Source of the DNA: Latrodectus hesperus
Taxonomy: Eukaryota; Arthropoda; Arachnida; Araneae; Theridiidae
Assembly: GCA_037975125.1 (NCBI GenBank)
Contig: CM075851.1
Location: 76,325,349 to 76,389,348, forward strand
Direction: 5' to 3'
Length of the DNA stretch: 64,000 nucleotides
Positions 27,401 to 40,600 of the stretch are shown one piece after another (position 1 is the stretch's first letter; each line of letters starts with the position of its first letter). The notes beneath the pieces were generated by a model. It ran no database searches and was not told where the DNA came from. It saw only the letters and a list, made by a program, of their open reading frames with translations. The position numbers and the translations under genes are program-made.

Positions 27401-30400
27401 TTTATGAATGAAGATTTAAAAAAATATTATTCAGACAAATGTGAAGAGGTTTATATCAAAATGGTAACATGCTGAATGGTTCCTCATGATGATGTTGCAT
27501 TGACAAAATTACCCTTACATTTATGATAAAAATAAACGATTAAAAATAAGTGTCAGACTATTAGGCTTAAAAAAAATATCTCAAGAAAATGTATAAAATA
27601 ACTATTTGCGTAAACTTTTAGTTTAATTGTCAAAGTGAAAAAAAATTTATTTAAATAAAAATTAGATTATAGTAAATTTATTGCACAAAGATACTCTTTT
27701 ACAAGAAAAATTTTTAAAAATGCCATTTCATATTCAACATAATTAAAAATTCTGTAAAAAGTATAAAAATGTAAAATATTCCTTGCTAAACTTTAACATA
27801 AAAATATCCGATATTCTCCTAACTACAGAAGAATATTAAATAAACTTACGCCACTATGCAACGAATTGTGAATAGAAAGCAAAAGTATATTACATCACTA
27901 AATAACTAACTGATCAATGAAACTATAATTTCGTTTTCATGCCATATTCCACTTCCTTTCCAAAATTACTTACAGTTCATCTGATACCATATGCGATTAC
28001 GTAATTGGAATGATATTCTAGTGTTTTTACAACTCACGATGCAGATGTCAAAGAACTTTATTAAAACAACCGTTTAGAGGACATATTTTTCAAACGATCT
28101 TTTCGTTTTTCTATTTGCCCACCGTATCATTAGAGACGAAGCCACCTTTTCAAACAATAACTATTGGGCAAAGAAAACAGATTGGAGAAATAAGGCGCGG
28201 TTTAATTTTCTTTCTTTACATATTAAAAGAAAACGCTCTCTCGAAGTTCTTAAGTTTATTTTTCGAAAAGAAAATCCCGGAAAAAATACGAATTATACGA
28301 GAATGGGCAAATAAAGAACTAAAGACCGCAAATTTTGGAAAAGATAAACGTCGATTTAATGACTGTGGAAAGTGTTCCGTGATATTTCTCTGCATATAAA
28401 TGGAAGAAAAAATAATTCAAAATCGTATTTTATCTCAGCTTTTGATTATTACTGAGGCATTTTGATGATTATTTGCCTTCTAACAGCTCAATAAACTTTC
28501 AGCTTTATTTTAAGGTTTAAATTAATAGCTTATTTGGAGTGCATTGACCTGGCAAATTAATTGAGTTTCTAATGACACCATTTTTTAATAGCAAAGAATT
28601 TTTTTTAAGTTAGACAATAACTAGATTCTTGGACGTAGTTGACTTTTTCAATGTTTGATATAATTGAATGCTTGGTAATTTCAAGAAAGTAAAAATATTA
28701 TTTTCATTTATTAGAGGCGAAGAGCCACCTGGTATATCATTTCCTTTTATTTTAATCTTTAAAAAATTAATCATTGAAAATTGTAGAATGATATTTTTAA
28801 TTTCGCTGATATTTTTTTTAAAATCTACTGGAGTAGCTTTTTATTATAATTGAATTAGTTACACGAAGCTCTATTGCATTTGTACTAAAAATCCTTTACA
28901 ATATATAATTTCCAGTTTATATTGAACGAATGTCCTCAAAAATGTATTATTACATTTTATGTTTTATGTATCAAATTATGTTTATTAATAATAGAATTAT
29001 TATAAATGTTCAAGTAATTTAACATAATAAAAAAATACAGTAAATACTTAAATTTATATATATTTTGCATGTAAATATTCCTGTTTTTGTTGTGGGAAAA
29101 TGTTAAAATAATCGCAATACCTTGGATTAATTACATACATTTTGAAGAGTAAAGTTGAATATACCCAAAGGTATCATTAGAAAATGATGCTTGGTTTTAC
29201 TTGTATTCTCGCTATGAGTTTATGGATACGGTCACTTCTTTCTAATGTTTTTCCTTCTATAGTAGAAGCAAACTTTTATTAAATTTTGTGTTTATTTTAG
29301 CAATTTTCAAAGACTACGAGCAATAAATCTATTAGTAGTCTAAACATTTCGATTTGACTACCAAGCCATTTGAAAATTAGATTGTAGCATTTTAATTAAC
29401 TTCATTTAAAATCAGTCACTTAGGCCCACATTTGTTTATAGAGTAACAATGATTTATTATTGATCTAAATAATTATCTCGAACTGGGAAGATTTGATGAA
29501 GGAAAAATTTCAAGTATTACGTGGTTTAGACAGGCAAATTTAGGTTTGGCGATATCTTCAGATGTCAAAAGCAAGTAAAAACTTAATGTAGCCTGAAACT
29601 TTTTTCCGATGACAAATTATCAGGATATAGAGAAGGTATTTTTATTTTGAAAAACCATAAATCACTGTAAACCTTGCTCAAATCATACAAAACTACAGCA
29701 CTCATGCGTGATAATCATATGTATTGCCACTATAACTTACATAAATTAGCAAAAAATAAATAAAAATACACGATTACTATACTTTTTAATAACAATGATT
29801 TAACTAGCTTTGAATCTATACACATAATTGAATAAATGATTTTTAAAATTTTTAAATTAATTGTTCCAAAATTCCATATATTTTTCCGAAATTTGAAATA
29901 ATATTTTTGCGGGAATTAATGCTCTTTGGAAACCACCTGGTTTGATAAGGACCTTAAAATTTTTTATTCCAATTCCATATTTAGCAAATATCGAATTCAC
30001 TTATCTAATAGGTATCTTTTGTAAATAGAGAAATATCCTCTTTTTCATTCTGTGTGTATAAACAACATTAAGTGAAAGAAAAAGAAAATTTCAAAAGCTT
30101 ATCAATTTATTTCTGGATAGTATTGTGTATTTATGAGACATTCAAAAGGTTATAGAAAATGAGCAACATGTTACTATACTATCCATGGAATAAAGCTTGA
30201 AAACTTTGACAGGTGGACGATAAGGAGGGCAAAACCATCGATATGTAAACAAAAGCGCACAAACGAAAACGATTTTCAATAGCAAACATCATTTCTTGCT
30301 GATAACGTTTATCGAATAACAAAACGCATGAAAACTGAAACACGAATATTTGTACAACAATATTGATATTTAAGAGAGTCATTCGAATTTTATCATTTAT

Positions 30401-30503
30401 TAGTAAATATTCAGAAATATTCATTAATTCACCAGAAAATTACTGTTACTGAATAGCATTTATTTAATTCCTGGCTAAGTCTTGGAATAATTCTATGCAC
30501 TTA

Positions 30504-30506
<3 letters not shown>
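24491..30506. other. Long AT-rich non-coding stretch
   Basis: No supportable gene, RNA or transposon end was seen. The open frames at 24879-25115, 26771-27007, 28115-28399 and 30179-30424 are rich in Phe, Ile, Lys and Asn. They carry no motif that I recognise. Confidence 0.6.

Positions 30507-30589
<83 letters not shown>
30507..30589. repeat. (TA)n microsatellite, about 83 bp
   Basis: This is an uninterrupted TA tract, self-complementary and prone to slippage. Confidence 0.97.
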
Positions 30590-30592
<3 letters not shown>

Positions 30593-33500
30593 CCCATAAA
30601 ATGCATACAATTATTAGTTAATAAGTTAATATATATAATTATTTTTGTTTTAAATGAAAGTTGTAACGAGTTTGCAATATTAGTTTTTTAGTTAAAAATT
30701 AATATTTTTTAAAACTTTCATCATTTCTTTTTCATTTTTATATTATTATGTTGTACATATGTGTACAATTACTCATCAAATAATTAAACGAGAATAGGAT
30801 TTTTCCTATTTTTGTGTGAAAGTTATACATACTTTTTAACATTTCTAAAAATTTCTCCCTAAGTATATAATTATCAATAAATTTATTAAATTTTTTTAAT
30901 TTAACCCCAAAAAGTTTTGCCTATAAGAAATGGTTGATTAATAAAAAAAAATCAATCCCTTATGCGTGATTCATTGCTTGAGTTATAACTATATGGCTAA
31001 TTGATTATGCGAAGAGAGAGAGAGTCCACCCAAAATACAATAATACAGTGTAGAGGTTGGAAAAAGGACAATATATACGCGTACACACATATATGTGTAT
31101 TATCTACTTCTCCCTTTTAACATCTCAGACTCGACAGATGGATTATAAAATTAGAAGAATATTGGAATAAAATTAGAAAAAATAAACTAAGTAAGTCAGC
31201 CATCTCACTTGAGTAAATACTAAAAAAAGAAAGTCAGTTCAATAGTTTACAAACAGCAAAATCGCAGTTGACAATAGATTTTATTTATATATATTGTATA
31301 AAAATAAAGAATATGAATTAAAAGTACAAGTTCATTTTTTCTGTCTAAAAAAATAACCGAAAATTGTCCGATATCTCACAAAAAATAATAGACTTTATGA
31401 CTTTTAAAAAACTGGGGGTTAACATGGCAGGGAAATATACAAGTTCAAATGACGACGACAGGGGATGTTCGTGACAATTTTATTTTTGAGAAAGAACCTC
31501 GATTTCTTCCCCTTTCACAATATCTTAAGACCTTGACGAGATAAAAAAAAATATATAATTTGCACATGAAATCATCAAAAAGATCACGAGATCAGAAATA
31601 TATATATTTTTTGCACACGTGAGTCTAAACGGGGCCTCATACAGGAAACTTTTTTTTTCCTTTTTACTTGTGGCAACCGTTAATAACAGACTTCATAAAA
31701 ATGTCGCATTGTTACATCGCTCATTCTTTTTAGCAGAATTTCTTAGAATACGATAACAAAAGTGGCTCACCAGTTACGTTTAGATTTTTTTTTCTTTTAC
31801 TGCGGATTTACAAGAAATCGTTTGCTGTTTTTGAATTGAAATTCGAAGTATACTTTTTTTTTCACTTCCCAGAAAGTCGTATAAAATGTTAGTAAGATCT
31901 AAAAATTAAAATATAAGTGGGTTTAATCAGTTTTGTGGAATTTAGAATTAAATACTTAAAAAACTGCTAATCTCGCCAAATTGCTTTGGCTATATGATTA
32001 ACTGAACCTATTCTCATTTCTGAGGTTTTAATTAAACACTAACTTTTTTAGCGGTAAAATTTGAAATTATTCTGCATCATTTATCAGCTTTTTAGTCCTT
32101 TGTTTTTGGTCATGAATACATACTCATGAAATTCATAAAAAATGTCTTATAAATTACAAAAATGTGTTTTGTCAATCGGAAATAAATTTTATAGCTTATT
32201 TGTATCAGTTTCCATAGCGCTTTATTACGAAGACAATAATTGATAACCATCCTAATTATTTGCAATGAAAAATGTAATGCTCGTGAAAAATGAAAAGTTG
32301 TTATAAATATATACTTAAGTAATATCAAATAACAAATAAATATATATTTAAAAATCAATTATAAAAATTTATGTATATTTCTATAGAAGTTGATTAAAAT
32401 AAAAATTAAATAACAAATTTATTCAAAATTTTATTATAAAATGATTCGTCGAAATTAATATATTCATGAAAAAGAATTGCATTTAGAAATTATGGTTTTA
32501 ATTTATATTTTATTTTAATTCCTACGATTAAGAACTAAATTAAAATTTGTTTTATTTTAATTATTATGAGTTAACAGTTTTTTTTTCAATTATTTTTTAA
32601 AGCCCTGTAATAAAATCTTAAAATTTTTGTTTTAAGTTTTCATGGGAATTTTTAAATTTAATAAATGCAACTAAGGTTAAAAACCTCTATATGCTTTTAA
32701 TGATATTTTGCTTAAAGAAAATATCATAGAATTTAAGTAAAATCACTTCTTTTTTATATAAAGCATAAATCAGACGTTCATTTAAGATATTCCTTTCAAA
32801 ACTTATAATAAAAAATATTAAATAATGCATTGAAATTTATTCAAACAAAATATTATTCAATAAAAACATCTAGTTTAAATATTCATAAATAATAAAAAAT
32901 TTCTATAAAATTCTTCACACAAATTGAAAGGATTAAAAATTTTTAAAAAATGGAATCTTTTCCAAACCCGTAATCTAAATCAGACATCACAGCCGCATTC
33001 CTAAAAACCAATTCCCATATGAATAAACGAATAGATTCTTATCTAAATAGATTCTTTTTTTTTTTAGCCCGAAGAAAACGATATTGCGGTGGGGCGGTGG
33101 GGGAACACATTACTTCCATTTTTTATTCAGAAAGAAATACCACCGCCTATATTGCTTGATTTGAAATCGTTTTAAATTTAAATGTGCCGAGAGACTGCGT
33201 AACCTTTCTGATAAGATATGCGGACTGTTATCATTCATTGATTAAAATCGTTTTCAATATGCCGAAACGCAACTTCACAGGTCACGCTTCGACACAATAT
33301 TGGTTCCATATCTCTGTTGTAGGCATAAAAAGTTCCCTTTCGAAGAGTAACGGCGTAACTTGTTACAAATCGTTATACATTCTTACTTTTTTATGTTTTT
33401 CTTTTATTATTTATTTATTTGTTTGTTTAATATGGAATGAGACGCTCAATTTGCCATCTGTGAAGCATTCTATCTGGTAGGCGTTATCGTCTGAAAACCA

Positions 33501-35695
33501 TTTAAATATCGCATGTATATTTTTAAAAAAGTGGGGAAAAAAAAACACTGGCATTTTTAACTATTACTAATATTTATTTAAATGTTTTTTACCCATATAT
33601 ACAAGTAAACCAAATTAGCTCGAAATTCAACTTTCGAACCTGTATTTTTTTGTTAGTCTATGTATTGAAGAAAAATATATAGCTCAAGAAAAGTATTGAA
33701 AGATTCTAGGTTTTCACCTATGTAATACTCAAATGTGATCCATTATTAGTGAAAACTTTCCCAAAAAGCATTATACATCTAAAATTTTAATATTTTATAA
33801 AAGCATAAACTGCAGATCTATAAGCTTTGTGGTGTCAAAGCACGTCTATACTTAATTAAAATAAATTAATGATATTTTGGAAAATTTAGTAAGCGCTTAG
33901 GGGAAGAGAAAAAATTTTTTTCTTCAAAATATGTTAATTAATACCTATATAATAAAACAGAGAGTTTACTTTATGGCAAATGAGATAAGATATAAATATC
34001 ATATAATGAGAGAGATTTCTATAAAAATTCCTACTATTTTAATCTTCTAATTAGACTAAAAATAAATTAAAACTGTTTAAATTTAAATCAAATTTATAGA
34101 TATTTTAAAGCAATTTTAAATGTTTGTGTATCAGTTTTCCAAAATTAAATAAAATCTCAGAATAATCTTACATTATACAGTGGAACATACTGTATAAAAT
34201 TAGATTTATATTAAATAGTTTTCGGGTGAAATGTTAATTTTTATTTTTCTCAAAATGACGAAAACATTAGTTTAATGCATGAAAATTTTAATACATGTCG
34301 TTAGTTATTTCACTATGAAATATACGTGTTAAATTTATTCCTATGGAAATTTAATAAAATGATTATGAACATTTATTAATTTGCTACCTAAGTATTTATC
34401 TTTCCACCCATAATATGTATATATAAACCTATGTACATACATGTATTAAAATAACTGCGACTTGTCCATTATTCACTGTAATTGGTAAAAAGTGTGCACT
34501 TTTGTCAAATAACAATTATTTTATAAATTAATAGGTGATAATTTTATGGGAATTGACGAAGAAATTTTATGCGAATAATTATTAGGTGGTAATTATTAGA
34601 ATAAATATCTCATTTATGAAAAATTATGGAACGACTGACACTCTTCAAGTGAATTTAGCCTTGTTTTCAATTTTTTCTAATTCATATATCATAAAATATT
34701 AACATTAATAAATTCGCTTTAAAATTTTAACGTTAAATTTTTTAAAAAAGGAAGAACCAAAGGAACTCTAAACTTTAATTGCTCTTTCTTATTCTTAAAT
34801 GAAAAATTAATATGATTTTCATAAGATCAAAAAAAAAATCTTAATTCCTGGATTTTAGAAACATTAAAAACATTTTTTCTCAAAATAAAAATAAAATTTA
34901 CAATTTTCTTCACCATTCTTGAAAAATCTGCAATAGTAATTTTAAACATGCAGATATGATTTATTATTTATTTTTTTCATTCTGTATCTGTCAATAATGT
35001 TTATTCATATTTAAAATATTTGAATAAAATCACAACAAATAGTGATTAATTAAATTTGCTAATTCCAAATTTATTAAAAAATTAATACAATAATATTGAT
35101 TGAAATTATTTCAACAGTTAATAACCCTCTAAATTTAATTAAAAATAAATACTCTAATGTAAACTTATGAAATATTACATTTTGACGTAATATCTTTATT
35201 TTTGATCGATTGTGATAACTTTTTCGTAACGAGCTGGATAATTTACATCGAAATCTTAGAAACATGTAATTACCAAAGCTTGCTTTAAGTTTTACTTAAA
35301 AAAAAGTGGTTGCGATAAAAGCAGTTACAGTTACACACAGCGCACTTAACAGGTAGCTGCCTAAAAATCGAACTTGTTTCTATCGAATTCTTGGGACATT
35401 ACTTTTATTTTTTTATTTTTTACTTTTGACGAAGAAATTTTAAGAGGGAGAATTTATTAATTTAACATATTTATACTGCTGCCATCTAGTGTTCTAATTT
35501 GACACTAATCACTAAATGGATAAAATAGTGATAAGTAATTTTAATGAAAAATCAAGGATACAATAATTTTAGATGATTAATTCAAAAATTATTTAGGTAA
35601 ATATAAATCAGATACAGCAATAAAATTTTATTCAGTTGTCGATTTTTGTAGGAAAATTATTAATAAACATTTAATTAGAATTGAAAAAATACTAT

Positions 35696-35700
<5 letters not shown>
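30590..35700. other. Long AT-rich non-coding stretch
   Basis: There is no supportable gene. Slightly GC-richer patches at about 31430-31510 and 33060-33160 hold G runs but no coding signal. A 98-codon frame at 33184-33480 has no recognised family. Confidence 0.55.

Positions 35701-35771
<71 letters not shown>
35701..35771. repeat. (TA)n microsatellite, about 71 bp
   Basis: This TA tract creates spurious Tyr-Ile open frames. It is the fourth long TA array in the window. Confidence 0.96.
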
Positions 35772-35773
<2 letters not shown>

Positions 35774-36333
35774 AAAAATATCCTAAAATAATTAATTTTT
35801 GTGAATAAAAAAATTTCAATTCAGTTTTCAAAATAAAATTTTGTCTCATTTTCAATACTTCTGAATTAGAAACATACCTAGTTTGTTTTTCACACACACA
35901 ATTTATAATTATGATAATTTATGATCGAAAACATTGCTTTATTCTCTCAACAGAAATTTAATGAATCAAAATCAAAACCATTTAATTATTTAATCAAAAA
36001 CTTGAACAATACAATGTATTTTTCAAATCCTGTTTAGAATATTTGCTTCAAATTACTCTTACTTTTCCTTATGAATTCCATCTAATTACAAAAAAAAAAT
36101 TACCTTACATCATTCATGCTATAAAAATGTTCTGGAAATAACCAGTTTTACTCAGAAGGAATTAAATAGTTCATAAGACAAACTGAAAAATTATATTAAT
36201 AGAAATATTATCTTTTTAAGAAATTTATGAGTCATTTATTAAGAATGCGCCTCTAGCAACGTTTTTTTCTTATTTTCTCGGGATTTGAACAGACTGCTAT
36301 CGTGCAAGACATTTCAGTAGAGATATCATCTCT

Positions 36334-36384
36334 CAAACTGAACATCAACTGAACATCTGTATCAAACTGAACATCTGTAAACTG
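36334..36384. repeat. Short tandem repeat, about 17-bp unit
   Basis: About three copies of a unit like caaactgaacatctgtat follow one another. The first copy lacks the last few bases. Confidence 0.85.
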
Positions 36385-36419
36385 AAATTATGTTTTTCGA
36401 TATTTGTAGTATGACTATG

Positions 36420-36459
36420 CATGTTGTTATGTATTAATGTAATAATGTATAACAACATG
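36420..36459. repeat. Small inverted repeat (11-bp arms)
   Basis: The arm catgttgttat (36420-36430) pairs perfectly with ataacaacatg (36449-36459) across an 18-nt loop. Confidence 0.85.
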
Positions 36460-36920
36460 TTCAATGTAGTAATGTAGAGCAAATAACCTAACATAAACTA
36501 ATATTGATATCAGTATTTGAGTAAGATTCACTATTATAAAAATATTTAGCTGTGAGCAAGCAATCAGTGAAAGAAAAGTGGAAAAGAAATCAAAAGACGC
36601 ATATATACCTACATTTACAGGTTTACAAAGTTCTCTTATTAACTTTGTCATGAGAAATATCATGGTAAATATGGTCATTTGAGATTTTTGTGATGCTCAA
36701 GAACTATTTAGAAGTAAAATAGAATTTAGAATGACAAAATTACAGACTAACTTTAAATTTCAATTCGCTAAAGTATAAATTATATAGTCATTGAAAAAAA
36801 TACTCTAAAAATTTCATTTTGAGAAAATTTCAAATTCCTTAATTATTTAAAGCATAATGTCTTGTCTGAATATAATTTACAAAACAAGAAAAAATTTTGA
36901 ATTTTTTTTATTCAAAAAAA

Positions 36921-36921
36921 A

Positions 36922-36951
<30 letters not shown>
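36921..36951. repeat. (AAAT)n microsatellite
   Basis: This is a run of about eight ataa tetranucleotides following an A run. Confidence 0.95.
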
Positions 36952-36952
<1 letters not shown>

Positions 36953-37256
36953 AAAAGCGGAACAAAGTGATTTTACTAATATTTATTCAATGATTACAAA
37001 GATCAAATAGTCATTTAATGTTTACAAGCTCTCCAGAACGAATTTCCTATTTGTGAGAACAACTTATATTTTCATATTAGAATAATGAATTTAACGTTTT
37101 AGGCATCTCTTAATGTGTTAACTTTTTGTGTAATAAGGAAATTTGCGTGAATTTAAGTATGTATACATTTCTTTTATTTTAAAAAAAACGAAATAAATTA
37201 AACAAAATGGTAAGTGTAAAATCCCATCAGAGAATAAATATATATTATTCTCTGGA

Positions 37257-37310
37257 GAATTACCATAAATAGTATAAAATAACTTTTTTTAATACTATGT
37301 ATGGTAATTC
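37257..37310. repeat. Inverted repeat, 19-bp arms
   Basis: The arm gaattaccataaatagtat (37257-37275) pairs with atactatgtatggtaattc (37292-37310), with one mismatch and a 16-nt loop. It may be a foldback remnant or a small hairpin. Confidence 0.85.
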
Positions 37311-37407
37311 AATTAAGGACTTTGATAACCAATATAGATTGTAGAAAATAAATATTTAAACCAATATATGTTTGACAAGACAATGATGACAATGACTTGA
37401 CAATGAT

Positions 37408-37444
37408 AAGAACTAGATATAAAAAAATTTAATGTCTAGTTCTT
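37408..37444. repeat. Small inverted repeat (10-bp arms)
   Basis: The arm aagaactaga (37408-37417) pairs with tctagttctt (37435-37444). Three copies of gacaatga-like sequence lie just before it (37374-37406). Confidence 0.7.
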
Positions 37445-37582
37445 GTGTGCACATTGATCTTCATTTATTAATATTTTACTTAATTTACTTATATTTTAAT
37501 AATTAGTAGTTTAATTTATTAATTTTGCACAGTGACTATTTCAACAATTATTTATAGTGATATTTTAATCGGAAAAATAATA

Positions 37583-37614
37583 CATTTGTCTTTGTAGAGG
37601 CACAAAGACAAATG
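37583..37614. repeat. Compact inverted repeat (12-bp arms, 8-nt loop)
   Basis: The arm catttgtctttg (37583-37594) pairs perfectly with caaagacaaatg (37603-37614). It is less AT-rich than a chance hairpin here would be. Confidence 0.85.
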
Positions 37615-40600
37615 ATTTTTTTATGAAAGCAGGCATTTATAATTGTCCTATTAAAAAAGAGTAGAATAACATTTTATAAATTGCTACGTATATTTCCTGT
37701 TGCTAAAAAAATATTATCTATTGTCAAAATAATGGTTAAATAAATATAATGAGGCCAAGTTTTTTTCTTCTATTTTTTTGTATTATTAAATTAAGTTTGT
37801 CGAACCACAAACCAATAAAATGAAAGCAATTTTATTCGAATAATGTGCAAATGATAAAGCTTGCCGATGATACACTAAGAATTTATTTAAAAATGTTAAT
37901 TACAAATATTATCTGAGAAAGTGATGAAAAGCATATCATTTATGCTGTAAATTGATTGAAATTTAGTGTAAAAATCTGAATATTTCTCTTTTTTCATTAT
38001 ATAGAAACTACCATAAAAATGAGCTCGCTGATAAGAAACAGGCGCGTGGAAACGGAACTTGAAATTAACTTGCGGTATCATGAATAGTACTTATGACAGA
38101 GGAATTTCAAAAACTATAATTTAAAATTCCTTCCCCTAACAGAGCAAGCGTCGTTTAAGTCGATAGTTACTCATACGATGCAACCCTTGACTCCCCCCTA
38201 TTTTTAAACGCCAACTATACCTCCCGCCGAAGCCAAAATATTTTTGCACAAATTAGCATACATATTAACAAGTTACAGTGGCGGCATACAAATTGCTGTT
38301 TAGATGCCAAATAAGTCGCCGTCGGTGAGTTTTTTTTTAAAGTCAGCGCTAAGAAATGCACTTTGTTACTGCCTAATTAAGTATTTCTGTCGTAAAAGAA
38401 GACTGTGGCCATTACTCTAGCTGTGCTGCGAAGAAAGGGATTCTTGTTTTAAGAGTTAAAACTTAAAGGATTGTCCGCAAGATACTTGCAGAATCCTGAT
38501 GAATTTTGAAGGCGATCATTCTCGTCGCCAAATATGACATATTTTGACGTTCAGGCACCTCGTTGGATGAATATTCATTCAGGTTACACGGCCGGATATC
38601 ACGTGACACGTGATGTATGATAATCTGAAATGTTAAGGTGCAGAAATTATCGAACATTTTTATCTTGAAGGTCGTTTCTTGACCCTCTAAAAAATTCGAT
38701 AAAATAATTGACATTCTGATCTCTTAACTTAGACATTAACCTTTATTTCAGAATGCCGTTCCTATAGTCACAAAGATGAGGATAAGGCGATGTACTAGGC
38801 AATTTTACGAGTATCAGTTCCTTAAAAATTTATTTTCACTTTTATATTTTCTTAGATTTATATTTCATATTCCCATTATAAACATTTTAAAAATTACTAA
38901 CCAGGATCTTTATATTGTTTTATGTGCGTGCACTTCTTTAAAGATTGAAAAAACTAAATATAAAACTTGTATTTATATTACTAATAATATAAAAGAATCT
39001 TATATTTCTACTTTTTACACTAGCTCTAGTAAATGATATTTTATACATGAATTTTAAGAAAATAACTTTATAGAAGTATTTAGTTATTGAATATCTTATA
39101 TAACAAGTATAATAAGCATCATAACTAATTTTTTAATTAACTTGTTATATTTACACATCTATATATATCCGCCATAAGTCGAACTAAAATATTTAAATAA
39201 TAAAGTTATTTTTTATTATTAAAGCTGTTTAAATATAGAAATATATATTGCACAGTGTTTAAAAAAGACTTAAGGAAAATTATTTAGTTAAAAAATTGCT
39301 TTTCTAAAAATTGCCTTTCTTTCAGCTTTATAAAGCAATGGATTATACGTTAAAATTGTGTTTTTTAGTTAATAAATTACACCAAGGATTTGAAACGACG
39401 TAAGTAAGAGATGACCAGCAAATATATTTAAATAATTGGTTTGGAAATTGACAGGCTTAGATGAAAATATCAAATTGTCTATTTTGTTGAACATATAAAT
39501 TTAAACCATACAAAAATTATTTAATTTATTCAATCTTACTGGAATAAACACATTTATATCTTTTATACTAAATTTCAAAGATAACTGCTTCCTTTTAATT
39601 AATTTTCCATTTGATTCAATCACAAGTTGATCAAATACTGATTTTATTTTAAATCACTTCAAAAAAAGTTTTATTGAAAAAGAGTTTCAAGCACTCTGGA
39701 ATGATAAATTCTTTTGTGCACGAAAATAATTTTTATGAATTCAAAGTAGCAATTACTTTTAACATTCAAAATCAAGTTCACAGTTCGTATACCTATCAGT
39801 GTGCAAAAAGTTTTTTTTTATTTGTTTTGTCGTATTACGTTTGAGACAATGTATTTTTTGTCCTTTGAATCTGCTAAATATGGCAAGGCTACAATATAAT
39901 TTGAGCATTCAAGTGATCGAGCAAGTATCAAAAAGCTTCCACCTTCCTTCCTAATATTTAATACCTCATCAGAGGGTGGACACAAGATTCTTAAAAATTT
40001 AAACATGCATAGTCTCTCTACGCTCAACAATTTTAAGTGAGACAAGGGTATCGAACTTAGATTTTCCAGAAACGAGAATTAAATTATTTTTACCAAGCTA
40101 TCTTGGCTCGTGTTGCACAGAAGCAAAAGCGTTTTTAAGTTTCTTTATATATCTTGTAAATATTCCTTAATTTTTTATGTTTGTTTCTAAATTTCGGTGC
40201 ATCAGCATTTAATTCTGATCATATTTATTGAATAATAAATAATAAAATAATCATGACACTATTTTTGCATTCGACTAAAAATGAAAAATGTTAATACGCA
40301 AAAATTTTCGGTACACCGAAAATGCTATTTATTTTACAAAATTAGGACACAAGTAAATCTTAATCGTCAAGATCAAGCTTGCTTGGAAATTTATATGTAA
40401 ATATTGTATGGTATTTAAAACGCTGTGTGATTAGAGTATTATTTTGAAATAAATGTGTGAACTCTTTTATGAAAAGTAAAGCAATAAATAAATAAAACCC
40501 AAATTGAAAGGAATTGATGGGAAATCATAAATTCATTATGAATCTATTTATCATTTATATCATAGAAATTTTTTTTATAAATTGGTTTGAAGTTTAATTA

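Noticed and set aside
28115..28399. A 94-codon plus-strand open frame as a gene
   Set aside because: There is no recognisable domain, the composition is biased, and there is no splice or promoter context.
37583..37614. A bacterial-style intrinsic terminator
   Set aside because: The shape fits loosely, but the window is animal DNA with no upstream gene, so this reading makes no sense here.
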